64,000 nucleotides of DNA, taken from the NCBI RefSeq assembly GCF_025460765.1, contig NZ_JAMWEG010000013.1:1-64000 (forward strand), read 5' to 3'. Below are positions 8,725 to 16,066 of this stretch, one piece after another (the stretch's first letter is position 1; each line of letters opens with the position of its first letter). The translations under genes and the position numbers were made by a program. Under the pieces are notes generated by a model. The model ran no database searches. It was not told the origin of the DNA and worked only from the letters and a program-made list of their open reading frames with translations. Origin of the DNA: Micromonospora sp. MA102 (GTDB lineage Bacteria > Actinomycetota > Actinomycetes > Mycobacteriales > Micromonosporaceae).

Positions 8725-10284
8725 CTAGGTCGCCGCGGCCGCGGTCCGCTGCTGGATGCCGATCACCACGAACTCGGCCGGCTTGACGGCCGCGAAGCCG
8801 ACCAGGATGTTCAGCACCCCCCGGTCGATGTCGTACTGCGTGGTGGTCTCGCTGTCGCACTTGACGAAGTACGCCTCCCGCGGGGTGCGACCCTGGAAGG
8901 CGCCCTGCCGGAACAGGTCCTGGAGGAACCCGCCGATCGAGGCCCGGACCTGCGCCCACAGCGGCTCGTCGTTGGGCTCGAACACCACCCACTGGGTGGC
9001 GCGCACCAGCGTCTCCTCCAGGAAGAGCGCCAGCCGCCGCACCGGCACGTACCGGTACTCGTCGGCGAGCAGGTCCGCGCCGCGCAGCGTCCGCGCGCCC
9101 CAGACCAGCGTCCCGGTGGCCCGGAAGGTGCGCAGGCAGTTCACCGCGTACGGGTTGAGGGCGCCGTTCTCGCCGTCGGTCAGCGCGAGCGCCGGTCCGG
9201 TCACCCCCGCGAGGGCCGCCTCCACCCCGGCGGGCGCCTTCCACACCCCGCGCGCCGCGTCGGTGCGGGCCATCACCCCGGCGACCGCGCCGCACGGCGC
9301 GAACTCGCGCACCGCGCCGTCGCGCAGCGGGTCGGGCCGGCGCACCCGGGGAAAGTAGAGCGCGCCGTTGCGGCCGTTGGCGGTCAGCCCCCGCGCGCCG
9401 ACCCAGGTCCGGATCGTGTCCGCGGTCTCGGTGGGCGGCGGGTCGACCAGCAGGAAGGCCCGCTGGCGTACGCAGAAGTCCAGCGCGTCGGCCCACACGG
9501 AGTCGTCGAGGGCCTGGTCGGGCACCGACGGCGGCAGGCAGAGCAGGGTGAACAGGTCGGCGTCGCGCAGCGCGTAGATGCCCTGCTTGGTGCCCTCCAG
9601 CGCGCCGCCGTCGGTGTACTCCGCGGCGGTCAGGTGGCTGCCGTCGATGCCGGTGGCGGCCGGGTCGGCGGTGTCCACGTCGTAGCCGCCCGCGTCGGGC
9701 CGGCCGGTGCCGGGCAGCGCCGGCGCCGCGCCGACCCGGACCAGCCGGGACGCGACCAGCACGGTGTCCACCCGGCGCGGCCCGTCCACCAGGGTCACGT
9801 TCGGGTACGTCTCGATCAGCACCGGGTTCTCCGCCGGGCCCTCCCGCACGGTCAGGTGGAACAGTTCGTCGGCGTCCACCCCCTGCTGGTCGGCGACCGT
9901 GGTGGCCTCCTCGCCGCTGGCGTGGGTCACCTCGGCGTGCAGCCCGTTGCCCCAGCCGCCCGGCCCCACCGCTTCGAGGGTCAGCGCCCCGTTGAGGTCG
10001 AGCTGCGCGGTGGTGGCGTCGCGGGCCAGCCGGACGATCACCGCCTGGTTGCCGCCGTTGAGGTAGAAGTCGCGCACGGCGTAGCCGAGGCCGCTGTCCC
10101 GCCACAGGCCGCCGAAGGTGCGCTCGAACTCCGCGTACGAGGAGATGGCCACCGGCACGTCGACCGGCCCGCGCAGCGCCCGCCCGACGAACGCGGCCAC
10201 GGCCGTGGCGACGCCGGTGATGGTGCGACTGCCGCCGGGTATCTCCTGGATGTACACCCCGGGATGGCTGAGCGTTGCCGCCAT
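8725..10284 (-). CDS. Contractile tail sheath protein (Cis2)
   Basis: A 519-residue sheath subunit. The N-terminus 'LSHPGVYIQEIPGGSRTI' and 'TAVAAFVGRALRGPVDVP' is the standard sheath opening, and the C-terminus 'ILVGFAAVKPAEFVVIGI' is the conserved sheath end that donates a strand to neighbours in the assembled tail. The length is usual for injection-system sheaths. It is the first gene of the operon, with a GAGGAG ribosome site six bases before the ATG. About 60 to 90 bases upstream is a set of 11-base-spaced heptamers that looks like a SARP binding site. Contraction of this sheath would drive the tube, but the baseplate that triggers contraction is not encoded in the window. Confidence 0.93.
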   Translation of the reverse strand: MAATLSHPGVYIQEIPGGSRTITGVATAVAAFVGRALRGPVDVPVAISSYAEFERTFGGLWRDSGLGYAVRDFYLNGGNQAVIVRLARDATTAQLDLNGALTLEAVGPGGWGNGLHAEVTHASGEEATTVADQQGVDADELFHLTVREGPAENPVLIETYPNVTLVDGPRRVDTVLVASRLVRVGAAPALPGTGRPDAGGYDVDTADPAATGIDGSHLTAAEYTDGGALEGTKQGIYALRDADLFTLLCLPPSVPDQALDDSVWADALDFCVRQRAFLLVDPPPTETADTIRTWVGARGLTANGRNGALYFPRVRRPDPLRDGAVREFAPCGAVAGVMARTDAARGVWKAPAGVEAALAGVTGPALALTDGENGALNPYAVNCLRTFRATGTLVWGARTLRGADLLADEYRYVPVRRLALFLEETLVRATQWVVFEPNDEPLWAQVRASIGGFLQDLFRQGAFQGRTPREAYFVKCDSETTTQYDIDRGVLNILVGFAAVKPAEFVVIGIQQRTAAAAT

Positions 10285-10343
10285 GACGACTCCTCGACTC
10301 CGCAGGCGTGCCGTACGCCGCTGGCGCGACTGTGCCGCCCGCC

Positions 10344-10372
10344 CGTCACCGCGCCGTCACCCGGCCGTGTCG
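10344..10372 (-). promoter_or_regulatory. Candidate SARP box upstream of the sheath operon
   Basis: Read on the gene strand, CGACACG, GGTGACG and GGTGACG follow one another at exact 11-base intervals with four-base spacers. Eight or nine bases after the last heptamer is CACAGT, a weak -10-like hexamer, at a distance usual for SARP-activated promoters. The same heptamer recurs upstream of the small-protein operon at 12068 and of the SARP gene at 12768. Confidence 0.55.
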
Positions 10373-10443
10373 GCCGGGGCGGGTGGCTACCGGCACCGTC
10401 CGCGCCGCGACCGGCGGGCAGCTCCTGGCCGTCGGCGGTGGTG

Positions 10444-11175
10444 TCAGACGAGGTGTCGGGCGAAGAACCGGAGCGTGCTGTCCAGTTCGAAGGCCGGGAT
10501 GTCCCCGTGCTTGCCGCGGTTGGCGTGCAGGGTCTTCTCGGCTGAGGCCAGGGCGTCGAACAGCGCCAGGCCCTGGGCCCGCGGCACCCGCTCGTCGTCC
10601 CACTGCAGCAGGAACTCCACCGGGACCGTGATCCGAGCGGCGGCCCCGGCTGAGGCCAGCGCCCCGCCCAGGCCCAGCACCGCCGCGCGGACCCGGGGCT
10701 CGGCGGCAACGAACGGAATGCCGAGTCCGCAACCCAGGGACACGCCCCAGTAGCCCACCGGGCCGGCGCCGACGTGCTCGAGTTGCTGGACCGCGTCCAG
10801 GACCGCCTGCCATTCCGGTACGGTCCGGCGGGCCACGAGCGCCTGGAAACCAGCGATCAGCGGAGCCAACTCCTCACCGGCATCCACGCGAGCCTGGTTC
10901 TCGGTCGCGATCCGGTCGTACTCCTCGACCTTCGGCCGGTCGCCGTGGGCGGGCACATCCACCGCCACGACCGCAGAACCACCCTCGACCACGAAGCGGC
11001 GTGCGCGGGCCACGATGTCGGGGGCCTTCTTGTGCTGGCCGCCGCCGTGTCCCATGAAGATGAGGGGCCGGGTACCGGCGGCACCTTCCGGCGTCCACAG
11101 CACGCCGGGAATCTCGCCGAGGGTGAAGAGCTGTTCGGAGACGCCGTCGGACGACGTCGCAGAGGTGAAGCGCAT
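10444..11175 (-). CDS. Dienelactone-hydrolase-like alpha/beta hydrolase
   Basis: About 243 residues. The oxyanion segment 'PLIFMGHGGGQHK', the nucleophile elbow 'GYWGVSLGCGLG' (GxSxG with Ser) and the late 'VEFLLQWDDERVP' aspartate and 'NRGKHGDIP' histidine give a complete catalytic triad of the dienelactone hydrolase type. The substrate is unknown. I prefer the ATG at 11175, with an AAAGG ten bases upstream; an in-frame GTG at 11211 is also possible. It stands alone between the contractile operon and a GNAT gene, and nothing indicates that it belongs to the injection system. Confidence 0.8.
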   Translation of the reverse strand: MRFTSATSSDGVSEQLFTLGEIPGVLWTPEGAAGTRPLIFMGHGGGQHKKAPDIVARARRFVVEGGSAVVAVDVPAHGDRPKVEEYDRIATENQARVDAGEELAPLIAGFQALVARRTVPEWQAVLDAVQQLEHVGAGPVGYWGVSLGCGLGIPFVAAEPRVRAAVLGLGGALASAGAAARITVPVEFLLQWDDERVPRAQGLALFDALASAEKTLHANRGKHGDIPAFELDSTLRFFARHLV

Positions 11176-11366
11176 AGCGTTCAAGCCTTTCGGAATGCCT
11201 TCTGCGGGCACTCCCTAGCCCGTGCGAGGGAGGGAGCCCCGACCTGTCACAGCGTTGATCGGTCTCACCTCCTCAGCTCGCAGCACGGCGGCGCTGAACC
11301 TAACACAAAGATCGTCGCCCAGGTCGGGGCAAGGATCTCGCCAGGCAGGCGTCGCCCGCCCGATGA

Positions 11367-11825
11367 TCATTTGTCACCCATGACCAAGGTCGGCTCGCGC
11401 ACCATGAACACGTCCACCGGATCCTCGGTCTCACGGGTGAATCCGTGCCGCTCGTACAGCCGCCGGGCCCGGCTGCCCTGCAGCACGCGCAGCCGGACCA
11501 GGCTGCCAGCGCGGTCGCACCGCTCCAGCAGCCCGCGCAGCACAGCCGCACCGATGCCGCTGCCCTGCAGGTGCGGGGCGAGGTAGAAGTGCTCCAGCCA
11601 GTGGGCGTCCGCGGCCGGACGCAGCGCCACACAGCCGGCGAACGCGCCGCTCACCTCGATCACCCGGGTGTGCGCCGGCGCGAACCCGTCCCGCAGTCGC
11701 TGGCGCACCCGCTGCTCGTCGTACCGCCCGAGCCGCTCCAGATCCGCCCGCAGCACCACGGCCCGCAACTCGGCCGCCGCCTCGACGTCCGCCGCCGAGG
11801 CCGGTCGAATCTCCCAGTCGGCCAT
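11367..11825 (-). CDS. GNAT-family N-acetyltransferase
   Basis: A 152-residue GNAT protein. It begins 'MADWEIRPASAADVEAAAEL'; the acetyl-CoA-binding motif A is 'LEHFYLAPHLQGSGIGAAVL' (Q/RxxGxG/A) and motif B includes 'ARRLYERHGFTRETE'. The acceptor substrate cannot be told from sequence. The long open frame upstream of the chosen ATG at 11825 is not protein-like. The gene is transcribed away from the small-protein operon at 12068, with about 240 bases between them that carry the candidate SARP site. Confidence 0.85.
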   Translation of the reverse strand: MADWEIRPASAADVEAAAELRAVVLRADLERLGRYDEQRVRQRLRDGFAPAHTRVIEVSGAFAGCVALRPAADAHWLEHFYLAPHLQGSGIGAAVLRGLLERCDRAGSLVRLRVLQGSRARRLYERHGFTRETEDPVDVFMVREPTLVMGDK

Positions 11826-11984
11826 GATCGCCAAACTACCGCGCCACGCTCCACCCGCTCCCGTTGGTCCGCCGGCTCCGCGAACGCGCCAAGTGATCAT
11901 CGTGAGACGGGCGCCGGGCCGAGGCCGGCCCTGAGAGCCAGCCGCCGGATTGCGGCGGACCCGGCGCGGGTCGGCAGGTGGTCC

Positions 11985-12014
11985 GGTGACGCGGCGGGCG
12001 ACGCGCCGGTGACG
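11985..12014 (+). promoter_or_regulatory. Candidate SARP box upstream of the 12068 operon
   Basis: GGTGACG at 11985, GGCGACG at 11997 and GGTGACG at 12008 repeat at 12- and 11-base intervals. They end 54 bases before the GTG at 12068. The heptamer is the same as that upstream of the sheath gene, and CACGCT nine bases downstream could be a weak -10. Confidence 0.5.
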
Positions 12015-12067
12015 AGCAGGCCGCACGCTGGGCGAGCCCGCGCACCAACCCGCCCGGAGGCGCTCCC

Positions 12068-12283
12068 GTGACAGCCGTTGACCCCGACCGCGGTGGGGTG
12101 GTGGTCGTCCGGGTGTGGTTCGAGGACGGGCCGGACGAGCTGGGCTTCCGCGCCCTGGTGACGAGCTGCGTCGACCTGGCCGGCGGCCGGCCGGAGAGCC
12201 GGGCGGTGGCCTCGCCGGACGCGGTCGTCGAGGTGGTGCGCAGCCGACTGGTGGAGATCCTCGCCGGTCACCGAGCGCGGTGA
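12068..12283 (+). CDS. Small hypothetical protein, possible contractile-system partner
   Basis: A 71-residue protein with a GTG start, supported by a GGAGG seven bases upstream. The sequence 'GVVVVRVWFEDGPDELGFRA' followed by a helical 'AVVEVVRSRLVEILAGH' suggests a small alpha-beta fold. I do not recognise a family. It forms an operon with the next gene (28-base gap), and its promoter region carries the GGTGACG heptamers also found before the sheath operon. A link to the contractile machine is therefore inferred from regulation and proximity, not from homology. Confidence 0.65.
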   Translation: MTAVDPDRGGVVVVRVWFEDGPDELGFRALVTSCVDLAGGRPESRAVASPDAVVEVVRSRLVEILAGHRAR

Positions 12284-12311
12284 CGTCCACCGCCCGACCC
12301 AGGGAAGGCAC

Positions 12312-12686
12312 ATGACCGAGAAGATCAACTGGAGCCTCCAGGTGCGTGTGGCCCACGGCCCGCAGATCGCGGCCACCGGCGTCGTCGACGTCGAGGCGTA
12401 CGACAAGGTCTCGGTCGAGATCGCGGCCGGGGAGAGCCAGCAGGTGGACCTGGTGCCCGCCGGCACCGAGCGGGTGGGCATGGTGCTGATCGTGCCGGCC
12501 ACGCCCAGCGCCGACCTGTCGTACGAGATCGACGGCACGGCGATCGCGCTCGACGGCGCACACGCCTTCCTCGGCGCCGGGGCGGCCCGGCTGCTCGGCG
12601 CGGACCCGGCGAGCCTGACCTTCACCAACGACACCACCGAACCGGCCCGCCTGGACATCCTGGTCGGCCGGGACGTCACCCCGTGA
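12312..12686 (+). CDS. Small beta-rich hypothetical protein
   Basis: A 124-residue protein beginning 'MTEKINWSLQVRVAHGPQI', with regular beta-strand alternation ('YDKVSVEIAAGESQQVDL', 'VGMVLIVPA', 'ADLSYEIDG') and a final 'LDILVGRDVTP'. It has no signal peptide or membrane segment. The pattern suggests a beta-sandwich, possibly a structural or decorating subunit, but I cannot name a family with certainty. GGGAAGG precedes the ATG. It follows the 71-residue gene and is followed by a SARP gene whose promoter also carries the shared heptamers. It is a good candidate for an unrecognised component of the contractile system. Confidence 0.7.
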   Translation: MTEKINWSLQVRVAHGPQIAATGVVDVEAYDKVSVEIAAGESQQVDLVPAGTERVGMVLIVPATPSADLSYEIDGTAIALDGAHAFLGAGAARLLGADPASLTFTNDTTEPARLDILVGRDVTP

Positions 12687-12698
12687 GGGCCGCCGCGA

Positions 12699-12732
12699 TG
12701 TGACGCCGGGGTGACGCACCGCGTTCTACCCT
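12699..12732 (+). promoter_or_regulatory. Candidate SARP box and -10 upstream of the SARP gene
   Basis: TGTGACG (12699) and GGTGACG (12710) lie at an exact 11-base interval, followed after ten bases by TACCCT (12727-12732), which fits TANNNT as a -10. Transcription would begin near 12739, about 30 bases before the ATG. The arrangement suggests that the SARP gene is itself under SARP control. Confidence 0.5.
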
Positions 12733-12767
12733 GCCGGGGCCAGGCCCGCGGCGCAGGGAGGTCCCGG

Positions 12768-13571
12768 ATGACCGCCGACTTCGTCGACGCCCTCGTGGCG
12801 GACCAGCCGGCCGGGTCCGGTCCGGTGCTGCGGCTGCTCGGCGACGTCCGGGTCAGTCACGGTTCCCGCTGGTACGACGTGCCCGAGGGCAGCAAGCGGC
12901 TGCTCGTCTACGTCGCCCTGCACCGCCGCCGCCTCGACCGCGGCCACGCCGCCGCCACCCTGTGGCCGGACGCCCCGGACGCGCGCGCGGCCGGCAACCT
13001 GCGCTCGGCGCTGTGGCGGCTCAACCAGGCACACATCGGGCTGATCGGGGTGGACCGGCACCACCTGGCGTTCCGGCCCGGCGTGCTTGTCGACATCGAC
13101 CTCGTCACCGCCTGGGCCGGCCGGCTGATCGCGGGCCGCCCGGCCGGCGCCGACCTGTCCGCGCTGCCCACCGGCGGGGTCCTCTTCGACCTGCTCCCCG
13201 GCTGGTACGACGACTGGGTGCTCACCGAACGGGAGCGGGTACGCCAGCGGGTGCTGCACGGGATGGAGGCGATGAGCCGGCACCTCGTCACCTCGGGCCG
13301 CTGCGCCGAGGCCGTCGAGGTGGCGCTGACCGCCGCCGGGGCGGAGCCGCTGCGGGAGAGCGCCCAGCGGGTGCTGCTGGAGGCGCACCTGGCCGAGGGG
13401 AACTGGGTGGAGGGCCGGCGCGGCCTGGACAGCTACCGCCGACTGCTGGCCCGGGAGCTGGACATGGAACCCGATCCGTGCCTGGGCGAGCTGCTGGACG
13501 CCTACCCGCGCGCCCGGCCGGCGGCCACCGCCGACCGGGAGCGCGCCTCCTCGATCAACGCCATGAGCTGA
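12768..13571 (+). CDS. SARP-like transcriptional regulator with BTAD domain
   Basis: A 267-residue regulator. Residues 15-100 are an OmpR-type winged helix ('VLRLLGDVRVSHGSRWYDVP', 'RLLVYVALHRRRLDRGHAA', 'NLRSALWRLNQ'); the rest is a helical bacterial transcriptional activation domain ('ERERVRQRVLHGMEAM', 'AEPLRESAQRVLLEAHLAEG', 'YRRLLARELDMEPDP'). SARP proteins activate promoters by binding heptamer repeats spaced 11 bases apart, and such repeats precede this gene, the small-protein operon and the sheath operon. The ATG is preceded by AGGGAGG. Its last 70 bases overlap the end of the facing SARP gene. It is the likely activator of the contractile locus. Confidence 0.85.
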   Translation: MTADFVDALVADQPAGSGPVLRLLGDVRVSHGSRWYDVPEGSKRLLVYVALHRRRLDRGHAAATLWPDAPDARAAGNLRSALWRLNQAHIGLIGVDRHHLAFRPGVLVDIDLVTAWAGRLIAGRPAGADLSALPTGGVLFDLLPGWYDDWVLTERERVRQRVLHGMEAMSRHLVTSGRCAEAVEVALTAAGAEPLRESAQRVLLEAHLAEGNWVEGRRGLDSYRRLLARELDMEPDPCLGELLDAYPRARPAATADRERASSINAMS

Positions 13572-14257
13572 GCCGACGGCCGCACCCCCAGCTGCTCGGC
13601 GAGCAGGCGGACCACCAGGTCGGCGTGGCGCAGCGCGTCGCTGACGTTCCCGTTGGCCAGCATCGCGGTGAGCACCAGCCGGTGGCCGCTCTCCCGCAGC
13701 GCGTCCGCGGCGACCGCCTCCAGCGCCCAGCCCAGCCCGGCGGCCGGGTCACCGGCCCGGATCGCCGCCCCGGCGGCGTCCTCCAGCGCCCGCAACGCCC
13801 GGTGCCGCAGCAGCTCCCGGTGCATGAGCACCCAGTCGTCGTACCAGCCGGGGAGCAGGTCGGGGCAGCCGTCGGCGGCGTACCGGCGCAGGAACGCCGG
13901 GTCGACCGGGCCCCGGCCGGCGAGACAGCCGGTGTCCACCGTCACCCCGGCGGTCAGCGCGAGCGCGCCGGTGGAGTCGGTGAGCAGCCCGGGCGCGGCC
14001 TTGCGCAGCCGCCACAGCGCCGTCCGCAGGTCGGCCGAGGCCCGTTCCTCGGGCTTGCTCGCCCACATCGACCAGGCGGTCCGGGCCCGGTCCGAGGCGC
14101 CGCGCACGGCCAGGAAGGCCACCAGCCGCTGCGCGGTCGCCGGCAGGGCGACCGGCTCGCCGTCCCGGTCGAGTGCGAAGCCGCCGAGCAGCCGCAGCCG
14201 CCAGCCGACCCGTTGCGGGGGTACGGCCTCCGGCGCTGTTCCCGTAGTGATCCACAC
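13502..14257 (-). CDS. SARP-like transcriptional regulator, convergent with its neighbour
   Basis: A 251-residue protein with the same architecture as its neighbour: winged helix ('LRLLGGFALDRDGEPVALP', 'RLVAFLAVRGASDRA', 'DLRTALWRLRKAAPG') and BTAD helices ('HRELLRHRALRALEDAAGAA', 'DALRESGHRLVLTAMLANG', 'VVRLLAEQLGVRPSAQL'). Both contain 'DLLPGWYDDWVL', so they are probably paralogues. The start is uncertain; the GTG at 14257 is used. The 3' ends of the two genes overlap tail to tail by 70 bases. One heptamer-like GGTGACC lies just upstream, but no tandem array is visible. Confidence 0.8.
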   Translation of the reverse strand: MWITTGTAPEAVPPQRVGWRLRLLGGFALDRDGEPVALPATAQRLVAFLAVRGASDRARTAWSMWASKPEERASADLRTALWRLRKAAPGLLTDSTGALALTAGVTVDTGCLAGRGPVDPAFLRRYAADGCPDLLPGWYDDWVLMHRELLRHRALRALEDAAGAAIRAGDPAAGLGWALEAVAADALRESGHRLVLTAMLANGNVSDALRHADLVVRLLAEQLGVRPSAQLMALIEEARSRSAVAAGRARG

Positions 14258-14461
14258 GTCGGCGCTCCGCTCTGTCGGGGTGTGGGCGGAGGGTCACCTC
14301 TCGAATACCGCAGGTCGCGGGTCCCGGGGAACGGGCCTGTCGGTGGCCGGACATCCCGTTCGACCGGGCGGCCGGCGGGCGGTCATGATCGGCGGCGGAG
14401 ACCGGCCGAACGGCTGCTCCGGCAGGATGCGCGCCCGCGGCGGAAGCCGTGGGCAAAGTCG
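14258..14461. other. Left part of a 480-bp gene-poor interval
   Basis: Between the second SARP gene and the DksA-like gene at 14741 no convincing gene is present. The left part shown here holds only a single GGTCACC at 14292 and no recognised element. The right part holds a promoter-like pair, a possible leaderless leader ORF and a terminator-like hairpin, listed separately. Confidence 0.4.
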
Positions 14462-14490
14462 TTGGCGAACCGTCGGGGCTCGCCTATGGT
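14462..14490 (+). promoter_or_regulatory. Sigma-70-type promoter, possibly for a leaderless leader ORF
   Basis: TTGGCG at 14462-14467 and TATGGT at 14485-14490 are separated by 17 bases. An ATG begins six bases after the -10, at 14497, which is the spacing expected of leaderless transcripts in actinobacteria. The ORF from this ATG shows no family resemblance. Confidence 0.5.
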
Positions 14491-14691
14491 GGGCGGATGT
14501 ACCCGGTCGGGCTGTCCGCGACCGCCGTCACCACGGCGGCGTTCACTGCTGCCCGCCGCCGGCGTCCCGAGGCCGTGCCCGCCCGTCCGGCGGGCAGCCG
14601 TTCCGTCGCGCCCATCCACGGCCTCCCGAGCCCGATCCCCACCGACCGTGGCCCACCCGGATCTCTTCCATCCGCGTACGGCCACCCAGGG

Positions 14692-14723
14692 CGAAGCCAT
14701 CCGGCTTCGGCCTTTTTCTTTTT
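14692..14723 (+). terminator. Terminator-like hairpin just before the DksA-like gene
   Basis: CGAAGCC (14692-14698) pairs with GGCTTCG (14703-14709) around ATCC, and is followed after GCC by a T-rich stretch of two T5 runs. It lies 18 to 50 bases upstream of the ATG at 14741. It could end the leader transcript from 14497 or act as an attenuator. Confidence 0.6.
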
Positions 14724-14740
14724 CCTGGAAGGGGATCCAG

Positions 14741-15049
14741 ATGGGCACCGACCTGCACGACGACCGGCTCACCCGGTTGCGGGCCACGCTGACCGACGAC
14801 TTCGCGGCGCAGACGGCCCGGTTGACCGAACTCACCGCGGACACCGGCGACCCCGGCGAGGCGCACACCCGCGCCGCGCTGATCGCGGCCACCCGGCAGA
14901 GCCTGGGGCAGATCGGCGACGCGCTGCGCCGGATGGCCGACGGCGGCTACGGCCGGTGCGAGCGGTGCGCCACGCCCATCCCGGTGGAGCGCCTGGAGGT
15001 GGTGCCGCACGCCCGCTTCTGCGTGCCCTGCCAGCAGAAGCAGCGCTGA
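14741..15049 (+). CDS. TraR/DksA-family zinc-finger protein
   Basis: A 102-residue protein. The N-terminal two thirds are a predicted coiled-coil hairpin ('LTRLRATLTDDFAAQTARL', 'LGQIGDALRRMADGGYG'), and the C-terminus is a four-cysteine zinc finger 'CERCATPIPVERLEVV' with 'FCVPCQQK'. DksA/TraR proteins enter the secondary channel of RNA polymerase, and short actinobacterial members are thought to tune transcription; acidic residues that might sit at the coiled-coil tip are visible (DD near residue 20) but I cannot place the tip exactly. GGAAGGGG precedes the ATG. The upstream hairpin suggests control by attenuation. Confidence 0.85.
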   Translation: MGTDLHDDRLTRLRATLTDDFAAQTARLTELTADTGDPGEAHTRAALIAATRQSLGQIGDALRRMADGGYGRCERCATPIPVERLEVVPHARFCVPCQQKQR

Positions 15050-15057
15050 CCGGACGG

Positions 15058-15087
15058 GCGCCGGGCCGTCACCGCACGGCCCGGCGC
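15058..15087. terminator. Bidirectional hairpin between convergent genes
   Basis: A perfect 12-base stem, GCGCCGGGCCGT (15058-15069) with ACGGCCCGGCGC (15076-15087), separates the DksA-like gene from the convergent hydrolase and overlaps the last codons of the latter. There is no U tract, as is common for actinobacterial terminators. Confidence 0.55.
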
Positions 15088-15956
15088 TCCGGCAGCCGGC
15101 GACCGAGCCAGTCCAGCAGGACCCGTTCGTAGTCCGGGCTGACGCCGGCCAGGTCGTCGCGTCCGTCGAGGGTGGGCGCGTGGTCGCAGCCGGCCAACCG
15201 GGTTACGGTCAGCTCCGCGTCGCGTGCGGCGCGCCGCCACGCGGCCAGGCTCTCCCCGATGGGTGTCCAACCGTCGGTCTCGCCGTAGCAGAGCAGCACC
15301 GGGCCGGACAGCTTCGCGAGGACCGGCTCGGGGTCGAAATCCATGTCGACCCAGATGCCCGGGGTGTCGGGCAGCTCGCGGGGCAGGTGCGCCAGCGGAA
15401 ACCAGGGCCGCCGCACGGCTGCGTCCAGCTTTTCCTGGGCGGTGGTCCGGGGCACCTCGCCGCGTAGGAACCCCTCCGCGACACCGCGCAACCGGTCCAG
15501 TTCGGCCAGGTCGGCCGTGGTGTAGCCGTGCCGGCGCAACTGCTCGGCGGTGCCGTAGCGCATCTGCGCGGCGGGGCTGACTCCGCTGCACCCGACCAGC
15601 ACGAGGTAGTCGACCGGGTGCCGGGTGGCGGTGAGGGCCGCCGCCCACGCGCCCTGGCTGAAACCCCACAACCCGACCGGAACATCCCCGAGGTGCCCGC
15701 GCAGCACATCCAGGGCCGCCGCTGCGTCGTCGGCCTGCGCGGTCAGCGGCACGTCGTGGCCCTCCACGCGGGGACGCCGGTCGTAGCGCAGCACCGCGAT
15801 CCCGGCCGGCGGCAGCAGCCGGGCCAGGTGCTCGTACAGGAAGTAGGACCGCTCGCCGGCGTGCGAGCCGTGCAGCACGACCACGCCGCCGCGCGGCGGC
15901 CCGGCCGGGACGTCCAGGGTCGCGGGCAGGTCGAGCTCACCGACGCGCAGCTCCAT
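15069..15956 (-). CDS. Alpha/beta hydrolase
   Basis: A 295-residue cytoplasmic hydrolase. 'GVVVLHGSHAGERSYFLYEH' is the oxyanion-loop strand, 'GLWGFSQGAWAA' the nucleophile elbow with Ser, 'PVLLCYGETDGWTP' carries the acid residue and 'LAGCDHAPTLDG' the His, so the triad is complete. This resembles dipeptidyl-peptidase or dienelactone-like hydrolases of unknown substrate. The ATG at 15956 is preferred to an in-frame TTG at 15968. It is monocistronic and converges on the DksA-like gene. Confidence 0.8.
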   Translation of the reverse strand: MELRVGELDLPATLDVPAGPPRGGVVVLHGSHAGERSYFLYEHLARLLPPAGIAVLRYDRRPRVEGHDVPLTAQADDAAAALDVLRGHLGDVPVGLWGFSQGAWAAALTATRHPVDYLVLVGCSGVSPAAQMRYGTAEQLRRHGYTTADLAELDRLRGVAEGFLRGEVPRTTAQEKLDAAVRRPWFPLAHLPRELPDTPGIWVDMDFDPEPVLAKLSGPVLLCYGETDGWTPIGESLAAWRRAARDAELTVTRLAGCDHAPTLDGRDDLAGVSPDYERVLLDWLGRRLPERRAVR

Positions 15957-16066
15957 GCCGGCAGTCAACCACGCCGGGCGGGACCCCGGCCGCCCCGCCG
16001 ATCGTCCGTCGTCCGCCGGGCTGCGTACCCTGGCCCGGTGACCCGTCGTGACCGTGGAGACCGCCG

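Noticed and set aside
10444..11825. Hydrolase and GNAT as effector cargo of the contractile system
   Set aside because: Both are ordinary cytoplasmic enzyme families, stand as separate transcription units and lack the shared promoter motif.
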